Positions 9,081 to 18,320 of a stretch of 64,000 nucleotides of DNA are shown here, piece by piece (the first letter of the stretch is position 1; every line of letters begins with the position of its first letter). A program made the position numbers and the translations under genes. The stretch comes from Sideroxyarcus sp045866275 (GTDB lineage: Bacteria > Pseudomonadota > Gammaproteobacteria > Burkholderiales > Gallionellaceae), in contig BAAFRX010000002.1 in assembly GCA_045866275.1 (NCBI GenBank), forward strand, positions 100,909 through 164,908, written 5' to 3'. Under the pieces are notes generated by a model. It saw only the letters and a program-made list of their open reading frames with translations. It ran no database searches and had not been told where the DNA came from.

Positions 9081-9127
9081 ACTACCTATAGTAGTTCGAT
9101 GTCTGATTAGGGGCTAATTCTAGTAGG
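9081..9127 (-). promoter_or_regulatory. Candidate pair of NrdR boxes upstream of nrdA
   Basis: ACTACCTATAGTAGT (9081-9095) is a palindrome with ACTAC/GTAGT arms. A related but degenerate site, GCTAATTCTAGTAGG (9113-9127), lies exactly 32 bp away, about three helical turns. NrdR, the repressor of ribonucleotide reductase genes, is known to bind paired AT-rich CTA...TAG palindromes at this spacing. The sites lie 66-112 bp upstream of the nrdA ATG. No nrdR gene is in the window. Confidence 0.6.
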
Positions 9128-9236
9128 AGAAGAAATTTATGCAAGCAAAATTTTGGCCTATATATTTATAGTTGCTGGGAGCCCCCCCAACCCCAAATTT
9201 AAAACCCTCAAGAGAATTTTTCTGGAAATTACACCC

Positions 9237-10271
9237 TCAACTTACCAACTTCCATTTCATCTTTTCCCTCTCCCGCAGCGGCACGATTTGATGCTCTCCG
9301 AATCCAATCGTCGCAGGCACTTGCCACGCTTCCTTGCGCAAGATGATGGTTTCTTTGTTGCGCGGCAGGCCGTAGTAATCCGCACCGTAGAAACTGGCGA
9401 AGGCTTCCAGCTTGTCCAGCGCGCCCGCTGCTTCGAACGCTTCGGCATACAGCTCGATGGCGCTGTGCGCGGTGTAGCAGCCGGCGCAGCCGCAGGCGTT
9501 TTCTTTGGTGTGTTGCACATGCGGAGCGCTGTCGGTGCCGAGGAAGAATTTCTGGTTGCCGCTGGTGGCGGCTTGCACCAAGGCTGCGCGGTGCGTCTCG
9601 CGCTTGAGGATGGGCAGGCAGTAGAAGTGCGGGCGGATGCCGCCGGCCAGCATGGCGTTGCGGTTGTAGAGCAGGTGTTGCGGGGTGAGGGTGGCGGCAA
9701 TAGTGTCGGGCGCGCTGATGACGAATTGTGCGGCATCCTGGGTGGTGATGTGTTCGAACACCACGCGCAGGTTCGGCAGGTCTTTCAGCAGCGGCTGCAT
9801 CACGCGTTCGATAAACACGGCTTCGCGGTCGAAGATGTCGATGTCTGGGCTGGTCACTTCGCCGTGCACCAGCAGCGGCATGCCGCAGCGTTGCATCTCC
9901 TCCAGTGCGGCGTAGGACTTGCGCAGGTCGGTGACGCCGGCGTCGGAGTTGGTCGTCGCCCCTGCGGGGTATAGCTTCACCGCATGCACCACGCCGCTGG
10001 CCTTGGCCTTTCTGATCTCATCGGCGCTGGTGTTGTCCGTCAGGTACAAGGTCATCAGCGGTTCGAACTTCATGCCTGCGGGCAATGCTTTCAATATGCG
10101 CTCGCGGTAAGCCACGGCCTGCGCGGTGGTGGTGACGGGCGGGCGCAGGTTCGGCATGACGATGGCACGCGCGAATTGTCTGGCGGTGTCGGGCAATACG
10201 GATGCCATCAGGTCGCCATCGCGCAGATGCAGATGCCAGTCGTCGGGGCGGGTTAGGGTGAGTTGTTGCAT
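9237..10271 (-). CDS. pyrC: Dihydroorotase
   Basis: PyrC cyclises carbamoyl aspartate to dihydroorotate, the third step of pyrimidine synthesis. The 344 residues match the length of the E. coli-type (class II) enzyme. HLHLRDG (residues 13-19) supplies two zinc ligands. AVKLYPAG carries the lysine expected to be carboxylated and bridge the zinc ions. Later metal-binding histidines are visible (PLLVHGEVT, VFEHITT). The substrate loop and the LGTDSAPH segment are intact. It stands alone between nrdA and the efflux operon, all on the minus strand. Confidence 0.95.
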   Translation of the reverse strand: MQQLTLTRPDDWHLHLRDGDLMASVLPDTARQFARAIVMPNLRPPVTTTAQAVAYRERILKALPAGMKFEPLMTLYLTDNTSADEIRKAKASGVVHAVKLYPAGATTNSDAGVTDLRKSYAALEEMQRCGMPLLVHGEVTSPDIDIFDREAVFIERVMQPLLKDLPNLRVVFEHITTQDAAQFVISAPDTIAATLTPQHLLYNRNAMLAGGIRPHFYCLPILKRETHRAALVQAATSGNQKFFLGTDSAPHVQHTKENACGCAGCYTAHSAIELYAEAFEAAGALDKLEAFASFYGADYYGLPRNKETIILRKEAWQVPATIGFGEHQIVPLREREKMKWKLVS

Positions 10272-10315
10272 GAAAGAATTCCGGCTGTGTGCTCAAGCGG
10301 AATTGTAACGTGCTT

Positions 10316-10340
10316 TTGTGGGTCGGGCTTTAACCCGACA
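10316..10340. repeat. Dispersed GTGGGTCGG-type hairpin repeat, copy 1
   Basis: TGTGGGTCGG followed by a CTTTAACCCGACA arm forms a short hairpin (GTCGGG/CCCGAC). The same motif occurs near 25170, 26794 and 26834, always between genes. It lies between acrB-like and pyrC and may act as a weak terminator. Confidence 0.6.
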
Positions 10341-10395
10341 CTGGCAGCCAACATTCACGGCGCATTTGTCGGGATACCTCCCACGACACCCCGTT

Positions 10396-13300
10396 TCACT
10401 CGGTGTGCTTGCGCGCTTGTCCCGGAAAGAACCGACGCACCACCACAAAGAACACCGGTACCAGGAACAGGGCAAACACGGTGGCAGCCAGCATGCCGCC
10501 GATGACGCCGGTGCCAATGGCGCGACGACTTTCCGCGCCCGCGCCGGTGGAGATGGCCAGCGGTAACACACCGGCGATGAACGTGATGGAGGTCATCAGA
10601 ATCGGACGCAGGCGCAGGCGGCAGGCTTCCAGCACCGCTGCCAGCCGTTCCCGCCCGTCGTCTTCGAGACGGCGCGCAAATTCGACGATCAGGATGGCAT
10701 TCTTGGCGGCGAGCCCGATGATGGCGATCAGACCGACCTTGAAATACACGTCGTTGGGCAAGTCGCGCAGTTCCACCGCGAGCAGCGCGCCGAAGGCCCC
10801 CAACGGCACCGCCAGCATCACCGCAAGCGGCACCGACCAGCTCTCATACAGCGCAGCCAGCACCAGAAACACCACCAGCAGCGACACCCCGAACAACAGC
10901 GGGGCCTGCTGGCTGGAGATTTTTTCCTCGGATGAGATGCCGGACCACTCGAAGCCGATTCCCGGCGGCAAATTGTGCGCGATGGTTTCCATCGCGTCGA
11001 GCGCCTCGCCGCTGGATACCCCCGGCGCGGTCGCACCGGAAATTTTCATGGCGGCCAATCCATTGTAGCGGTCGAGCTTGGCCGTGCCCGCCACCCATTT
11101 GACACGCACAAATTCGGACAGGCGCACCATGCGCCCGGCGCGGTTGCGTACCGCCGTGCGCAGCAATTCAGCCTCGCCCTTGCGCGTGGTTTCTTCCGCC
11201 TGCATTTGTACGCGCAGGACACGTCCCTGGCGCACAAAATCGTTGATATAGGACACCCCAAACAGTGCCTGCAAGGTGTCATTGAGGTCGGCCGTGCTCA
11301 CCCCGAGAATCTCCAACTTGTCGCGGTCAATGTCGAGGAACAGTTGCGGCGCCGGCTCCTGGCCTTCCGGACGTACGGCCGTCAGCCGTGGATCGGCCAT
11401 CGCCATGCCCAGCACCTGGTTGCGCGCGTCGAGCAACTTGTCGCGCCCCACGCCGCCGCGATCCTGCAGGCGAAAATCGAAGCCGCCAGCCGAGGCGAGC
11501 TCCGGAATCGGCGGTGGACTGATGGCAAACAGCATCGCCTGCTTCATCCTGGAAAACTGCATGTTGGCCTGGCGCACCAAGGTTTGTGCGGAATTTTCCG
11601 TGCCCGTTCGCCGCTCCCAGTCCTGCAGCCGGACGAAAGCGAGCGCCATGTTTTGGCCGCGGCCAAAAAAAGAAAATCCGAGCACGCCGACGACCTTGTC
11701 CACCTGTGGCTGCTGCAAAAAATACTGTTCCACCGACTCCAGCACCGCCTGCGTCCGTTCGCGCGTCGCGGCGGGCGGCAACTGAATGGCGGTAATGAGA
11801 TAGCCCTGGTCTTCCTGTGGCAGGAAACTGCCCGGCAACTTGAGATAGGTCCAGACAGCGGCGGCCACAATCACGGCATAAATGAGCAGAGAGCGCAGCA
11901 CGCGGCGCGTGGCATGCCCGACCCCGCCGACATACGCGGCGTTCAGGCGCTCAAACCCGCGATTGAACCGTCCATGCAGGCCGCGCTCCAGTCCGGTCGC
12001 GTCGTGTTTGAGCAGGCTGGCGCACAGAGCGGGCGTCAGCGACAGCGCGAAGAACGCGGAGAATGCCATGGTCACCACCAGGGTCACGGCAAACTGGCGG
12101 TAGATTGCGCCAGTGGAACCGTCGAAAAATGCCATCGGCACGAACACCGCCATCAGCACCAGCGTAATCGCCACGATGGCGCCGGTGATCTCGTCCATTG
12201 CCACCCGCGTTGCCTCGCGCGGCGACAGGTGGTTGCTGCGCAGGTTGCGCTCGACGTTTTCCACCACCACGATGGCATCATCCACCACGGTGCCGATCGC
12301 CAGCACCATCGCAAACAGCGTGAGCACGTTGATCGAAAATCCGAACACATACAGTCCGATCAAGCCGCCCATCAGCGATACCGGCACCACAATGGCGGGA
12401 ATCAGGGTGGTGCGCCAGTTGCCGAGAAAAATGTACATGACCAGCACCACCAGGAGCCCCGCCTCCAGCAGGGTCTTCGCCACTTCGCGGATTGACAGCT
12501 CAATGAAGCGCGTCGTGTCGTAAGGCACCAGCCATTCCATGCCCTGCGGGAAATAGCGCGCCAGTTCCTGCATTTTGGCGCGCACGCCTTGCGCCGTCGC
12601 CAGGGCATTCGCCCCCGGCGTGGTGCGGATCGCCATGCCGGCAATGGGCTTGCTGTTGAGACGCGCGCTGCGGTCGTAATCCTGCGCGCCCAGTTCGATG
12701 CGGGCGATGTCCTTGAGACGCACGGTCGAGCCGTCCGGATTCGCGCGCAACACCACCTCGCCGAAGGCCTCGGGCGTGTTGAGACGCCCGCGCGTCGTAA
12801 TCACCGCATTGATTTCCTGACCGGGGGGCGCCGGCAACTGCCCCACCTCGCCCAGCGCCAGCAGGGTATTCTGCGCCCGCACCGCGCGGCTGACATCGGC
12901 CGGGGTGAGCGCATAGGCTTCCAGTTGCGCGGGCTTGAGCCAGATGCGCATCGAGTATTCGGTACCGAACAGCAGCACCTCACCCACACCCGGCACGCGC
13001 AACAGGGGCTCAAGCACGCTGGCGGTGGCATAGCTGCCCAGATCGACCGCGTTCAAGGCTTCGTCAGGCGAGGTCAGCGCCACCACCATGATGAAGTTGC
13101 GTCCGGCGCGGGTGACGGTGACACCGAGCCGCCGCACTTCATCCGGCAGGCGCGCCTCGACGCGCTTGATGCGATTCTGCGCCTCGACCGAGGCGAACTG
13201 GATGTCGGTGCCGGGACGGAAGGTCAGCGAGACCTGGCCGGAGCCGGTCTGCGAGCTGGAGCTCATGTAAAGCAGATTCTCGATACCGTTCATCTCCTGC

Positions 13301-13497
13301 TCGATGAGCTGCACCGCGCTCTGCTCCACCACTTGCGCCGACGCGCCGGGATAGGCGACGTTGACGTCCAGCGAGGGCGGCGCCACCGAAGGGTATTGCG
13401 CCACCGGCAGGGCGCGCAGCGCCAGCACCCCGGCGGCAGTGACGAGAATGGCAATGACCCAGGCGAAAATTGGGCGGTCAATAAAGAAACGCGACAT
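10396..13497 (-). CDS. RND multidrug efflux permease, HAE1 (AcrB/MexB) family
   Basis: This inner-membrane proton antiporter exports hydrophobic compounds through a tripartite pump. The ATG at 13497 (MSRFFIDRPIFAW, GGGGA ribosome site) gives about 1033 residues, the normal AcrB length. The proton-relay residues are present: two adjacent Asp in TVVDDAIVVVEN and Lys in GLAAKNAILIVEF. N-terminal and mid-protein membrane bundles and two large periplasmic loops are evident. It starts 2 bp after the stop of its membrane-fusion partner. No outer-membrane (TolC-like) gene or TetR repressor lies next to the pair. Confidence 0.94.
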   Translation of the reverse strand: MSRFFIDRPIFAWVIAILVTAAGVLALRALPVAQYPSVAPPSLDVNVAYPGASAQVVEQSAVQLIEQEMNGIENLLYMSSSSQTGSGQVSLTFRPGTDIQFASVEAQNRIKRVEARLPDEVRRLGVTVTRAGRNFIMVVALTSPDEALNAVDLGSYATASVLEPLLRVPGVGEVLLFGTEYSMRIWLKPAQLEAYALTPADVSRAVRAQNTLLALGEVGQLPAPPGQEINAVITTRGRLNTPEAFGEVVLRANPDGSTVRLKDIARIELGAQDYDRSARLNSKPIAGMAIRTTPGANALATAQGVRAKMQELARYFPQGMEWLVPYDTTRFIELSIREVAKTLLEAGLLVVLVMYIFLGNWRTTLIPAIVVPVSLMGGLIGLYVFGFSINVLTLFAMVLAIGTVVDDAIVVVENVERNLRSNHLSPREATRVAMDEITGAIVAITLVLMAVFVPMAFFDGSTGAIYRQFAVTLVVTMAFSAFFALSLTPALCASLLKHDATGLERGLHGRFNRGFERLNAAYVGGVGHATRRVLRSLLIYAVIVAAAVWTYLKLPGSFLPQEDQGYLITAIQLPPAATRERTQAVLESVEQYFLQQPQVDKVVGVLGFSFFGRGQNMALAFVRLQDWERRTGTENSAQTLVRQANMQFSRMKQAMLFAISPPPIPELASAGGFDFRLQDRGGVGRDKLLDARNQVLGMAMADPRLTAVRPEGQEPAPQLFLDIDRDKLEILGVSTADLNDTLQALFGVSYINDFVRQGRVLRVQMQAEETTRKGEAELLRTAVRNRAGRMVRLSEFVRVKWVAGTAKLDRYNGLAAMKISGATAPGVSSGEALDAMETIAHNLPPGIGFEWSGISSEEKISSQQAPLLFGVSLLVVFLVLAALYESWSVPLAVMLAVPLGAFGALLAVELRDLPNDVYFKVGLIAIIGLAAKNAILIVEFARRLEDDGRERLAAVLEACRLRLRPILMTSITFIAGVLPLAISTGAGAESRRAIGTGVIGGMLAATVFALFLVPVFFVVVRRFFPGQARKHTE

Positions 13498-13499
13498 GT

Positions 13500-14627
13500 T
13501 CAATTCCCCGGTTTCCGCTCGCCTTCCGGCGGCGGCGTGCTGCCTGCGGGTTTGGCCACGACCCGCGCGCCGGGACGCGCCTTTTGCAGGCCGCCCACGA
13601 TGACCTGTTCGCCGCCCTTGAGACCGCTACTGACAATAAAATCCGCGCCCGCCATCCCCCCGGTGACGATGGGCTGCGCCAGCGCCGTGCCATCGGCCGC
13701 CACGACCATCACGAATTGCCCGTGCGGACCGGCTTGTACCGCACGCTGCGGTACCCGCAGAACATTGTCGGCGGTCGCTTGCGGAAAGCGCGCGCGAACA
13801 AACATGCCAGGCAGCAATTCACGCTTCGGATTGGGGAATACGGCGCGCAAGCCGACCGCGCCGGTCGATGTGTCCACCGCCATATCGGAGAAGAAAATTT
13901 TGCCGCGCTGCGGGTAGATTCCGCCATCCTCCAGCACCAGCTCAAGTTCGGTCGATTCGGCCTGGCGCAGAGCGCCCGCGCCGAGGGCGCGGCGCAGCCG
14001 CAACACATCCGCGCCGGGTTGCGTGAAATTGACATACACGCGATCGAGTTGTTCGAGGGTGGTCAGCAGGGTCGCGGCGCTCTTGCTGACCAGGGCGCCT
14101 TCCGTGACTTCCGCGCGCCCGACGTGGCCGCTGATCGGTGCCGGAACATGGGCGTATTGCACGTCTTCCTCGGCACGTATCCGGGCAGCTTCGGCCTGTT
14201 GGGCACGGCTGAATGCAAGATCGTATTCCTGCTGGCTGACCATGTTTTTTTCCAACAGGCGACGGAAGCGTTGCTCGGTATGGTTCGCCGCCAGTGCGTC
14301 CGCACGCGCGGCGGCCAGCGCGGCCATGAAGCTGCGCGCATCGATGCGGAACAGAGAGCTGCCGGCCTTGACATCGCTTCCTTCCCGGAACAGGCGCTGC
14401 TCGATCACGCCATCGACGCGGGCGCGCACCTGTGCGGTGCGATACGCCTGGACGCGGCCCGGCAAGTCCTGGGTGTAGGTCGCCTTGCCCGGCATGACCG
14501 TGATGACTTCAACTTCCGGCGGGGGCGGCATGCCGCCAGCCGGTGCAGCGGGTGCGGCCGTCTGCTCCTTGCCGCCGCAGGCGGACAACAGCAACAGCAC
14601 AGCAAGCAGATTAAGGCGTGATTTCAT
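13500..14627 (-). CDS. RND efflux periplasmic adaptor (AcrA/MexA family lipoprotein)
   Basis: The adaptor bridges the RND permease and the outer-membrane channel. The 375-residue protein starts with a lipoprotein signal (LLLLSACGG; lipobox LSAC, Cys17). Lipoyl-like and alpha-hairpin segments follow (LPGRVQAYRTAQVRARV, then the Ala/Arg-rich coil around residues 100-150) and a beta-barrel region (GMFVRARFP). It lies directly upstream of the permease and the two are surely co-transcribed. The substrate cannot be told from sequence. Confidence 0.93.
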   Translation of the reverse strand: MKSRLNLLAVLLLLSACGGKEQTAAPAAPAGGMPPPPEVEVITVMPGKATYTQDLPGRVQAYRTAQVRARVDGVIEQRLFREGSDVKAGSSLFRIDARSFMAALAAARADALAANHTEQRFRRLLEKNMVSQQEYDLAFSRAQQAEAARIRAEEDVQYAHVPAPISGHVGRAEVTEGALVSKSAATLLTTLEQLDRVYVNFTQPGADVLRLRRALGAGALRQAESTELELVLEDGGIYPQRGKIFFSDMAVDTSTGAVGLRAVFPNPKRELLPGMFVRARFPQATADNVLRVPQRAVQAGPHGQFVMVVAADGTALAQPIVTGGMAGADFIVSSGLKGGEQVIVGGLQKARPGARVVAKPAGSTPPPEGERKPGN

Positions 14628-14700
14628 GGTGTCGGTACAAAGTGGGGTCGGGACGGAATCGAGTTTAACAAAGGGGCGGGGAATGACAACCGCGTCGGCA

Positions 14701-15564
14701 TCATGCCTGCTTGAGTGCCAATGCCCGCTGGTAGAGCACGTTCTTGCTCACGCCGGTGATCTGCACGGCCAGCCCGACTGCCTGCTTCAGCGGCAGCTCG
14801 CGCAACAAGGCGGCCAACACCCGTTCGGCCTCGGCCGCCGTCTCCTCGTTGCGCAGCGGGGCGGCCGCCACCAGCAGCACGAATTCGCCGCGCTGATGGT
14901 TCGGGTCGCTGTTGAGCCAGTCCATTGCCTCACCGAGTTTGCAAGTATGGATATGCTCGAACAGCTTGGTCAGTTCGCGCGCGAACACGATTTCGCGGTC
15001 ATCCCCGAACACCGCGTGCAGGTCGGCGACGCACTCCAGGATGCGGTGCGGCGCTTCGTAGAACACCAGGGTGCAGGGATTTTCGTCCAGGGCTTGCAAG
15101 GCACTGCGGCGCGCCGCCGATTTGTTCGGCAGGAACCCGTAAAACAGGAAATGCGGCGCGGCGAGTCCGGAGACAGACAGGGCGGCAATTGCGGCCGAAG
15201 CACCGGGGATCGGGATGACGCGAAAACCTGCGGCGCGCACCGCCCCGACCAGTAAGGCGCCCGGGTCGCTGACGGCGGGCGTGCCCGCATCGGTGACCAG
15301 CGCCACGCTTTGTCCCTGCTGCAACAGGGCGATGATTTTTTCCGCGCCGGCCCGTTCGTTGTGCTGGTGCAGGGCGAGCAGCCTGGCGTCGCCGATGCCG
15401 TGGTGCTGCAACAGATGGCGCGTATTGCGCGTATCCTCCGCCGCCACGAACGCTACGCCGCCCAGCACATCCAGCGCGCGCAGCGTGATGTCACCCAGAT
15501 TTCCAATCGGGGTGGCGACTACATATAATGCACACTCGATTTTTTGATTGGCTCTGATATGCAA
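14701..15564 (-). CDS. rsmI: 16S rRNA (cytidine-1402 2'-O) methyltransferase
   Basis: RsmI methylates C1402 in the ribosomal decoding centre using S-adenosylmethionine. The SAM_MT start ALYVVATPIGNLGDITLRAL and the segments AAEDTRNT, LVTDAGTPAVSDPG and FYEAPHRI are typical of the family. The only usual start codon in frame is TTG at 15564, giving 287 residues, although the conserved part starts about 12 residues later. That TTG overlaps the start of the divergent lpoA by 6 bp. E. coli also has rsmI divergent from lpoA-yraN-diaA-dolP, so the arrangement is ancient. The exact start remains uncertain. Confidence 0.92.
   Translation of the reverse strand: MHIRANQKIECALYVVATPIGNLGDITLRALDVLGGVAFVAAEDTRNTRHLLQHHGIGDARLLALHQHNERAGAEKIIALLQQGQSVALVTDAGTPAVSDPGALLVGAVRAAGFRVIPIPGASAAIAALSVSGLAAPHFLFYGFLPNKSAARRSALQALDENPCTLVFYEAPHRILECVADLHAVFGDDREIVFARELTKLFEHIHTCKLGEAMDWLNSDPNHQRGEFVLLVAAAPLRNEETAAEAERVLAALLRELPLKQAVGLAVQITGVSKNVLYQRALALKQA
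15501..15529 (+). promoter_or_regulatory. lpoA: Candidate sigma-70 promoter of the lpoA operon
   Basis: A perfect -10 hexamer TATAAT is at 15524-15529, 30 bp before the lpoA ATG. A poor -35 (TTCCAA, 15501-15506) sits at 17-bp spacing. The site lies inside the 5' coding part of rsmI. Confidence 0.5.
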
Positions 15565-16767
15565 ACTCGGAATACCGGATTGAATGGGTTGCGCGGCGTG
15601 CTGGTCGCGGCACTATACGTGAGCGTATTTGGCTGCGCCACTCCGCCGGTTGCGCCGCCGCCCGCTGCGGCCCAACCCCCGGTGGTTGCCGCGCCGCCGT
15701 CCGCCGAACAACCCGCCGTCGAGTTGTCCACCGTCCCGCCGGCCGAAACGCCCGTGGTGCAGCCCGTATTGCCGGGCGTGACGGAAGGGGCGGGGCATCA
15801 TATCGCGCTGATCCTGCCGCTGCGTTCCGCCGCATTCGGGCGCGCGGCCGAAGCGGTGCAGCGGGGCTTTCTCGCCGCCGCCTCGTTGCAGCCGGGCGAA
15901 TTGCCGGTGCGCGTGTATGCCGCCAATGATGAAGCCTCGGAAGTGGCTGCGTTGTATCGGCAGGCCTTGCAGGAAGGCGCACTGGCCGTGGCCGGCCCGC
16001 TCACCCGCAACGGCGTCGCGGCGCTGGCCGAGAATACCGCGCTGCCCGTTCCCACCCTGGCGCTGAACATGCTCGACATGCCGCGTACCGACCCGTTGTA
16101 TTTCTTCGGGTTGCCGCCGGAAAACGAAGTGCGCCAGATCGCGCAATGGGCCGCCCGGACGGGCATGCTGACTGCCACCGTAGTGCGCACCGATACGGCT
16201 TTTTCCCGTCGCCTGGGCGAGGCGTTCAGCGCGGCGTGGGAACAAGGCGGTGGCAGCCTGATGCCGGAGATCGTCTATCAGGGCGATCCGAGCGAGATCC
16301 GCACCTTGTCGGGGCAACCGGGCGAAATGGTGTTTCTGGCCGCCGAGACAGGCAAGGCGCGCCTGATGCGGCCCTACATCTATTCCGACATCCCGGTCTA
16401 TACGATGTCGCAAGTGTTCACCGGCAACCAGGACAAGCTGCGCAACTTCGATCTGGCCGAGGTGCATTTCGTCGATATGCCCTGGGTGTTGCAGCCCGAT
16501 CATCCGGCGGTGATGATCTATCCGCGCGCCGACCCGCCGCTGCCGCTGGAGATGGAGCGTCTGTATGCGCTGGGGGTGGATGGCTACCGCATGTTGCAGG
16601 TGTTGTATCACCACGAAACCCTGAAGGCGTTGCCGCTGGATGGCGTGACCGGGAAGCTGTCGCTGGACGGACACATTATCCAGCGCGAGGCGATGCCGGC
16701 TGCAATGCGCGGCGGGCTGGGGGTTGCGCTGGAAAGCAGCAAGTCGTTTGTTGACGCGGCACCTTGA
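15559..16767 (+). CDS. lpoA: Penicillin-binding protein activator LpoA-like lipoprotein
   Basis: In E. coli LpoA is an outer-membrane lipoprotein that activates the peptidoglycan synthase PBP1A. Here the ATG at 15559 gives 402 residues with a lipoprotein signal ending VFGCAT (Cys about residue 25) and a Pro/Ala/Val-rich linker. The remainder matches the C-terminal, periplasmic-binding-protein-like domain (GHHIALILPLRSAAFGRAAEAV, then YFFGLPPENEVRQIAQWAA). The N-terminal TPR-like domain of the longer E. coli protein is missing. It is the first gene of a tightly packed operon whose order (lpoA-yraN-diaA-dolP) is the same as in E. coli. Confidence 0.88.
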   Translation: MQTRNTGLNGLRGVLVAALYVSVFGCATPPVAPPPAAAQPPVVAAPPSAEQPAVELSTVPPAETPVVQPVLPGVTEGAGHHIALILPLRSAAFGRAAEAVQRGFLAAASLQPGELPVRVYAANDEASEVAALYRQALQEGALAVAGPLTRNGVAALAENTALPVPTLALNMLDMPRTDPLYFFGLPPENEVRQIAQWAARTGMLTATVVRTDTAFSRRLGEAFSAAWEQGGGSLMPEIVYQGDPSEIRTLSGQPGEMVFLAAETGKARLMRPYIYSDIPVYTMSQVFTGNQDKLRNFDLAEVHFVDMPWVLQPDHPAVMIYPRADPPLPLEMERLYALGVDGYRMLQVLYHHETLKALPLDGVTGKLSLDGHIIQREAMPAAMRGGLGVALESSKSFVDAAP

Positions 16768-17117
16768 GGGTGAGAACGGGCGCGCAAGCTGAGCAGACTG
16801 CTGCGCAGTTTTTGCAACGGCAGGGCTTGCGCCTGCTGCAGACCAACTACCACTGCCGCTTTGGCGAGATTGATCTGATCCTGCAGGACGGCGCGACGCG
16901 GGTGTTTGTCGAGGTCAGATTGCGCAGCCACAGCGGTTTCGGCGGGGCGGCCGCCAGCATCGACGCGCGCAAACAACACAAACTCATTCTCACCGCGCAA
17001 CATTATCTTTCCCGCCATTCGCCCGTGCCACCCTGCCGCTTCGATGCCGTGCTGTTGACCGATGCGGCAGACACGAACGGTGTCGAGTGGATCAAGGGCG
17101 CCTTCGAATTGGGTTAA
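16764..17117 (+). CDS. yraN: UPF0102 (YraN) endonuclease-fold protein
   Basis: YraN-family proteins have a restriction-endonuclease-like fold; their cellular role is unsettled. The family signature is clear in 117 residues: FLQRQGLRLLQTNYHCRFGE, IDLILQDG, VFVEVRLR (Glu and Asp of the putative active site) and IDARKQHKLI. The TTG at 16764 overlaps the lpoA stop (TTGA). A GTG two codons later (16770) is an equally possible start. Translation is probably coupled to lpoA. Confidence 0.88.
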   Translation: MRVRTGAQAEQTAAQFLQRQGLRLLQTNYHCRFGEIDLILQDGATRVFVEVRLRSHSGFGGAAASIDARKQHKLILTAQHYLSRHSPVPPCRFDAVLLTDAADTNGVEWIKGAFELG

Positions 17118-17148
17118 AATTTGCCGCCGACGTTCAGATTCAACCGAC

Positions 17149-17739
17149 ATGACACTCACCAAACGCATTCGCACCCACTTCGATGACAGTGCCGCAGTCA
17201 AACTGCACAGCAAGACGGTGCTGGCCGAGCCCATCGCACGCGCCGCACAGGCCATGGTCGATTGCTTCATGCACGACGGCAAGGTCTTGGCCTGCGGCAA
17301 CGGCGGCTCTGCCGCCGATTGCCAGCACTTCGCCGCCGAACTGATCAATCGCTTCGAAATCGAGCGCCCCGGTCTGCCCGCGGTCGCCCTCACTACCGAC
17401 AGCTCGGTGCTCACCGCCATCGCCAACGATTACGATTACCGCCACATTTTCGCCAAACAGGTGCGGGCGCTGGGCATGCAGGGCGATGTGCTGATCGCGA
17501 TTTCCACCAGCGGCAATTCGCCCAGTGTGGTCGAAGCCATCCATGCGGCGCACGAGCGCGGGATGCGGGTGGTGGCGCTGACCGGGAACGACGGCGGGCA
17601 AATTGCGCCACTGTTGCTCGAAAAAGATTTCAATCTGTGCGTCCCCGCGAAAAGAACGGCCCGCATCCAGGAAGTGCATCTGCTGACGTTGCATTGCCTG
17701 TGCGACGTCATCGATCACATTCTGCTGGGAGGGGAATGA
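17149..17739 (+). CDS. diaA: SIS-domain protein, DiaA-like (GmhA family)
   Basis: The family contains DiaA, which binds DnaA to promote timely replication initiation, and GmhA, the sedoheptulose-7-phosphate isomerase. The 196-residue protein has the SIS signatures LACGNGGSAADCQHFAAELINRFE and LIAISTSGNSPSVVEAI. Position between yraN and dolP-like genes and the C-terminal CVPAKRTARIQEVHLLTLHCLCDVID favour DiaA. A heptose-synthesis role is still possible because the heptose adenylyltransferase gene hldC lies two genes downstream. The ATG at 17149 is preceded by a 31-bp gap from yraN. Confidence 0.85.
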   Translation: MTLTKRIRTHFDDSAAVKLHSKTVLAEPIARAAQAMVDCFMHDGKVLACGNGGSAADCQHFAAELINRFEIERPGLPAVALTTDSSVLTAIANDYDYRHIFAKQVRALGMQGDVLIAISTSGNSPSVVEAIHAAHERGMRVVALTGNDGGQIAPLLLEKDFNLCVPAKRTARIQEVHLLTLHCLCDVIDHILLGGE

Positions 17740-18287
17740 TGCGCCGGTGGATGGGACTGTGTGTGCTGGCGTGCAGCCTCCTCGGCTGTGCCCAGGTGAA
17801 CCGGCTCGACGCACCCGCAGCGCACGAGCGGCGGAGCGACGCCGCACTGCAGGATGATCGCAACATCGAGTACACTGCCGCACAACGCATTGCAGAAAAG
17901 TACCGGCAGCATATCCGGGTCAACGTGACCAGTTTCAATCACTTCGTCCTGCTGACCGGACAGGTGCCGGATGAAATGACCAAGGCGGGCATCGAACGCA
18001 TCGTTGCCGGAGTTGACCGGGTCAAGGGCATCGCCAACGAACTGGGTTTGGCGCGTGAAAATCAGGACGGTATCCGCACCAGCGATTCCGGGATCAGCGG
18101 GGATGTGCGCGCGCGCCTGCGGGCATATCCCGCCTTGCCACTCGACCACATCCGGGTGTATAGCGAAGCCGGCAGCGTCTATCTGTTGGGCATCGTCAAA
18201 CGCGCGGAAGCCGATGCGGCATCGGCAATCGCCAGCACCACCTACGGCGTGCGCAAAGTGGTGCGCGTGTTTGAATATCTGGATTGA
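17739..18287 (+). CDS. BON-domain outer-membrane lipoprotein, DolP-like (first copy)
   Basis: DolP (YraP) of E. coli is a two-BON-domain lipoprotein that binds anionic phospholipid and supports outer-membrane integrity. This 182-residue protein has a lipobox LLGCAQ (Cys about 17) and two BON domains (RVNVTSFNHFVLLTGQVPDE; IRVYSEAGSVYLLGIVKR). The ATG at 17739 is best placed relative to the GGAGGGG ribosome site; an ATG at 17736 is one codon upstream. It overlaps the diaA stop and is followed 33 bp later by a paralogue. Confidence 0.87.
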   Translation: MRRWMGLCVLACSLLGCAQVNRLDAPAAHERRSDAALQDDRNIEYTAAQRIAEKYRQHIRVNVTSFNHFVLLTGQVPDEMTKAGIERIVAGVDRVKGIANELGLARENQDGIRTSDSGISGDVRARLRAYPALPLDHIRVYSEAGSVYLLGIVKRAEADAASAIASTTYGVRKVVRVFEYLD

Positions 18288-18320
18288 TAAAGCGGTTTAT
18301 TTTAGTTGGGGGAGAGCACA

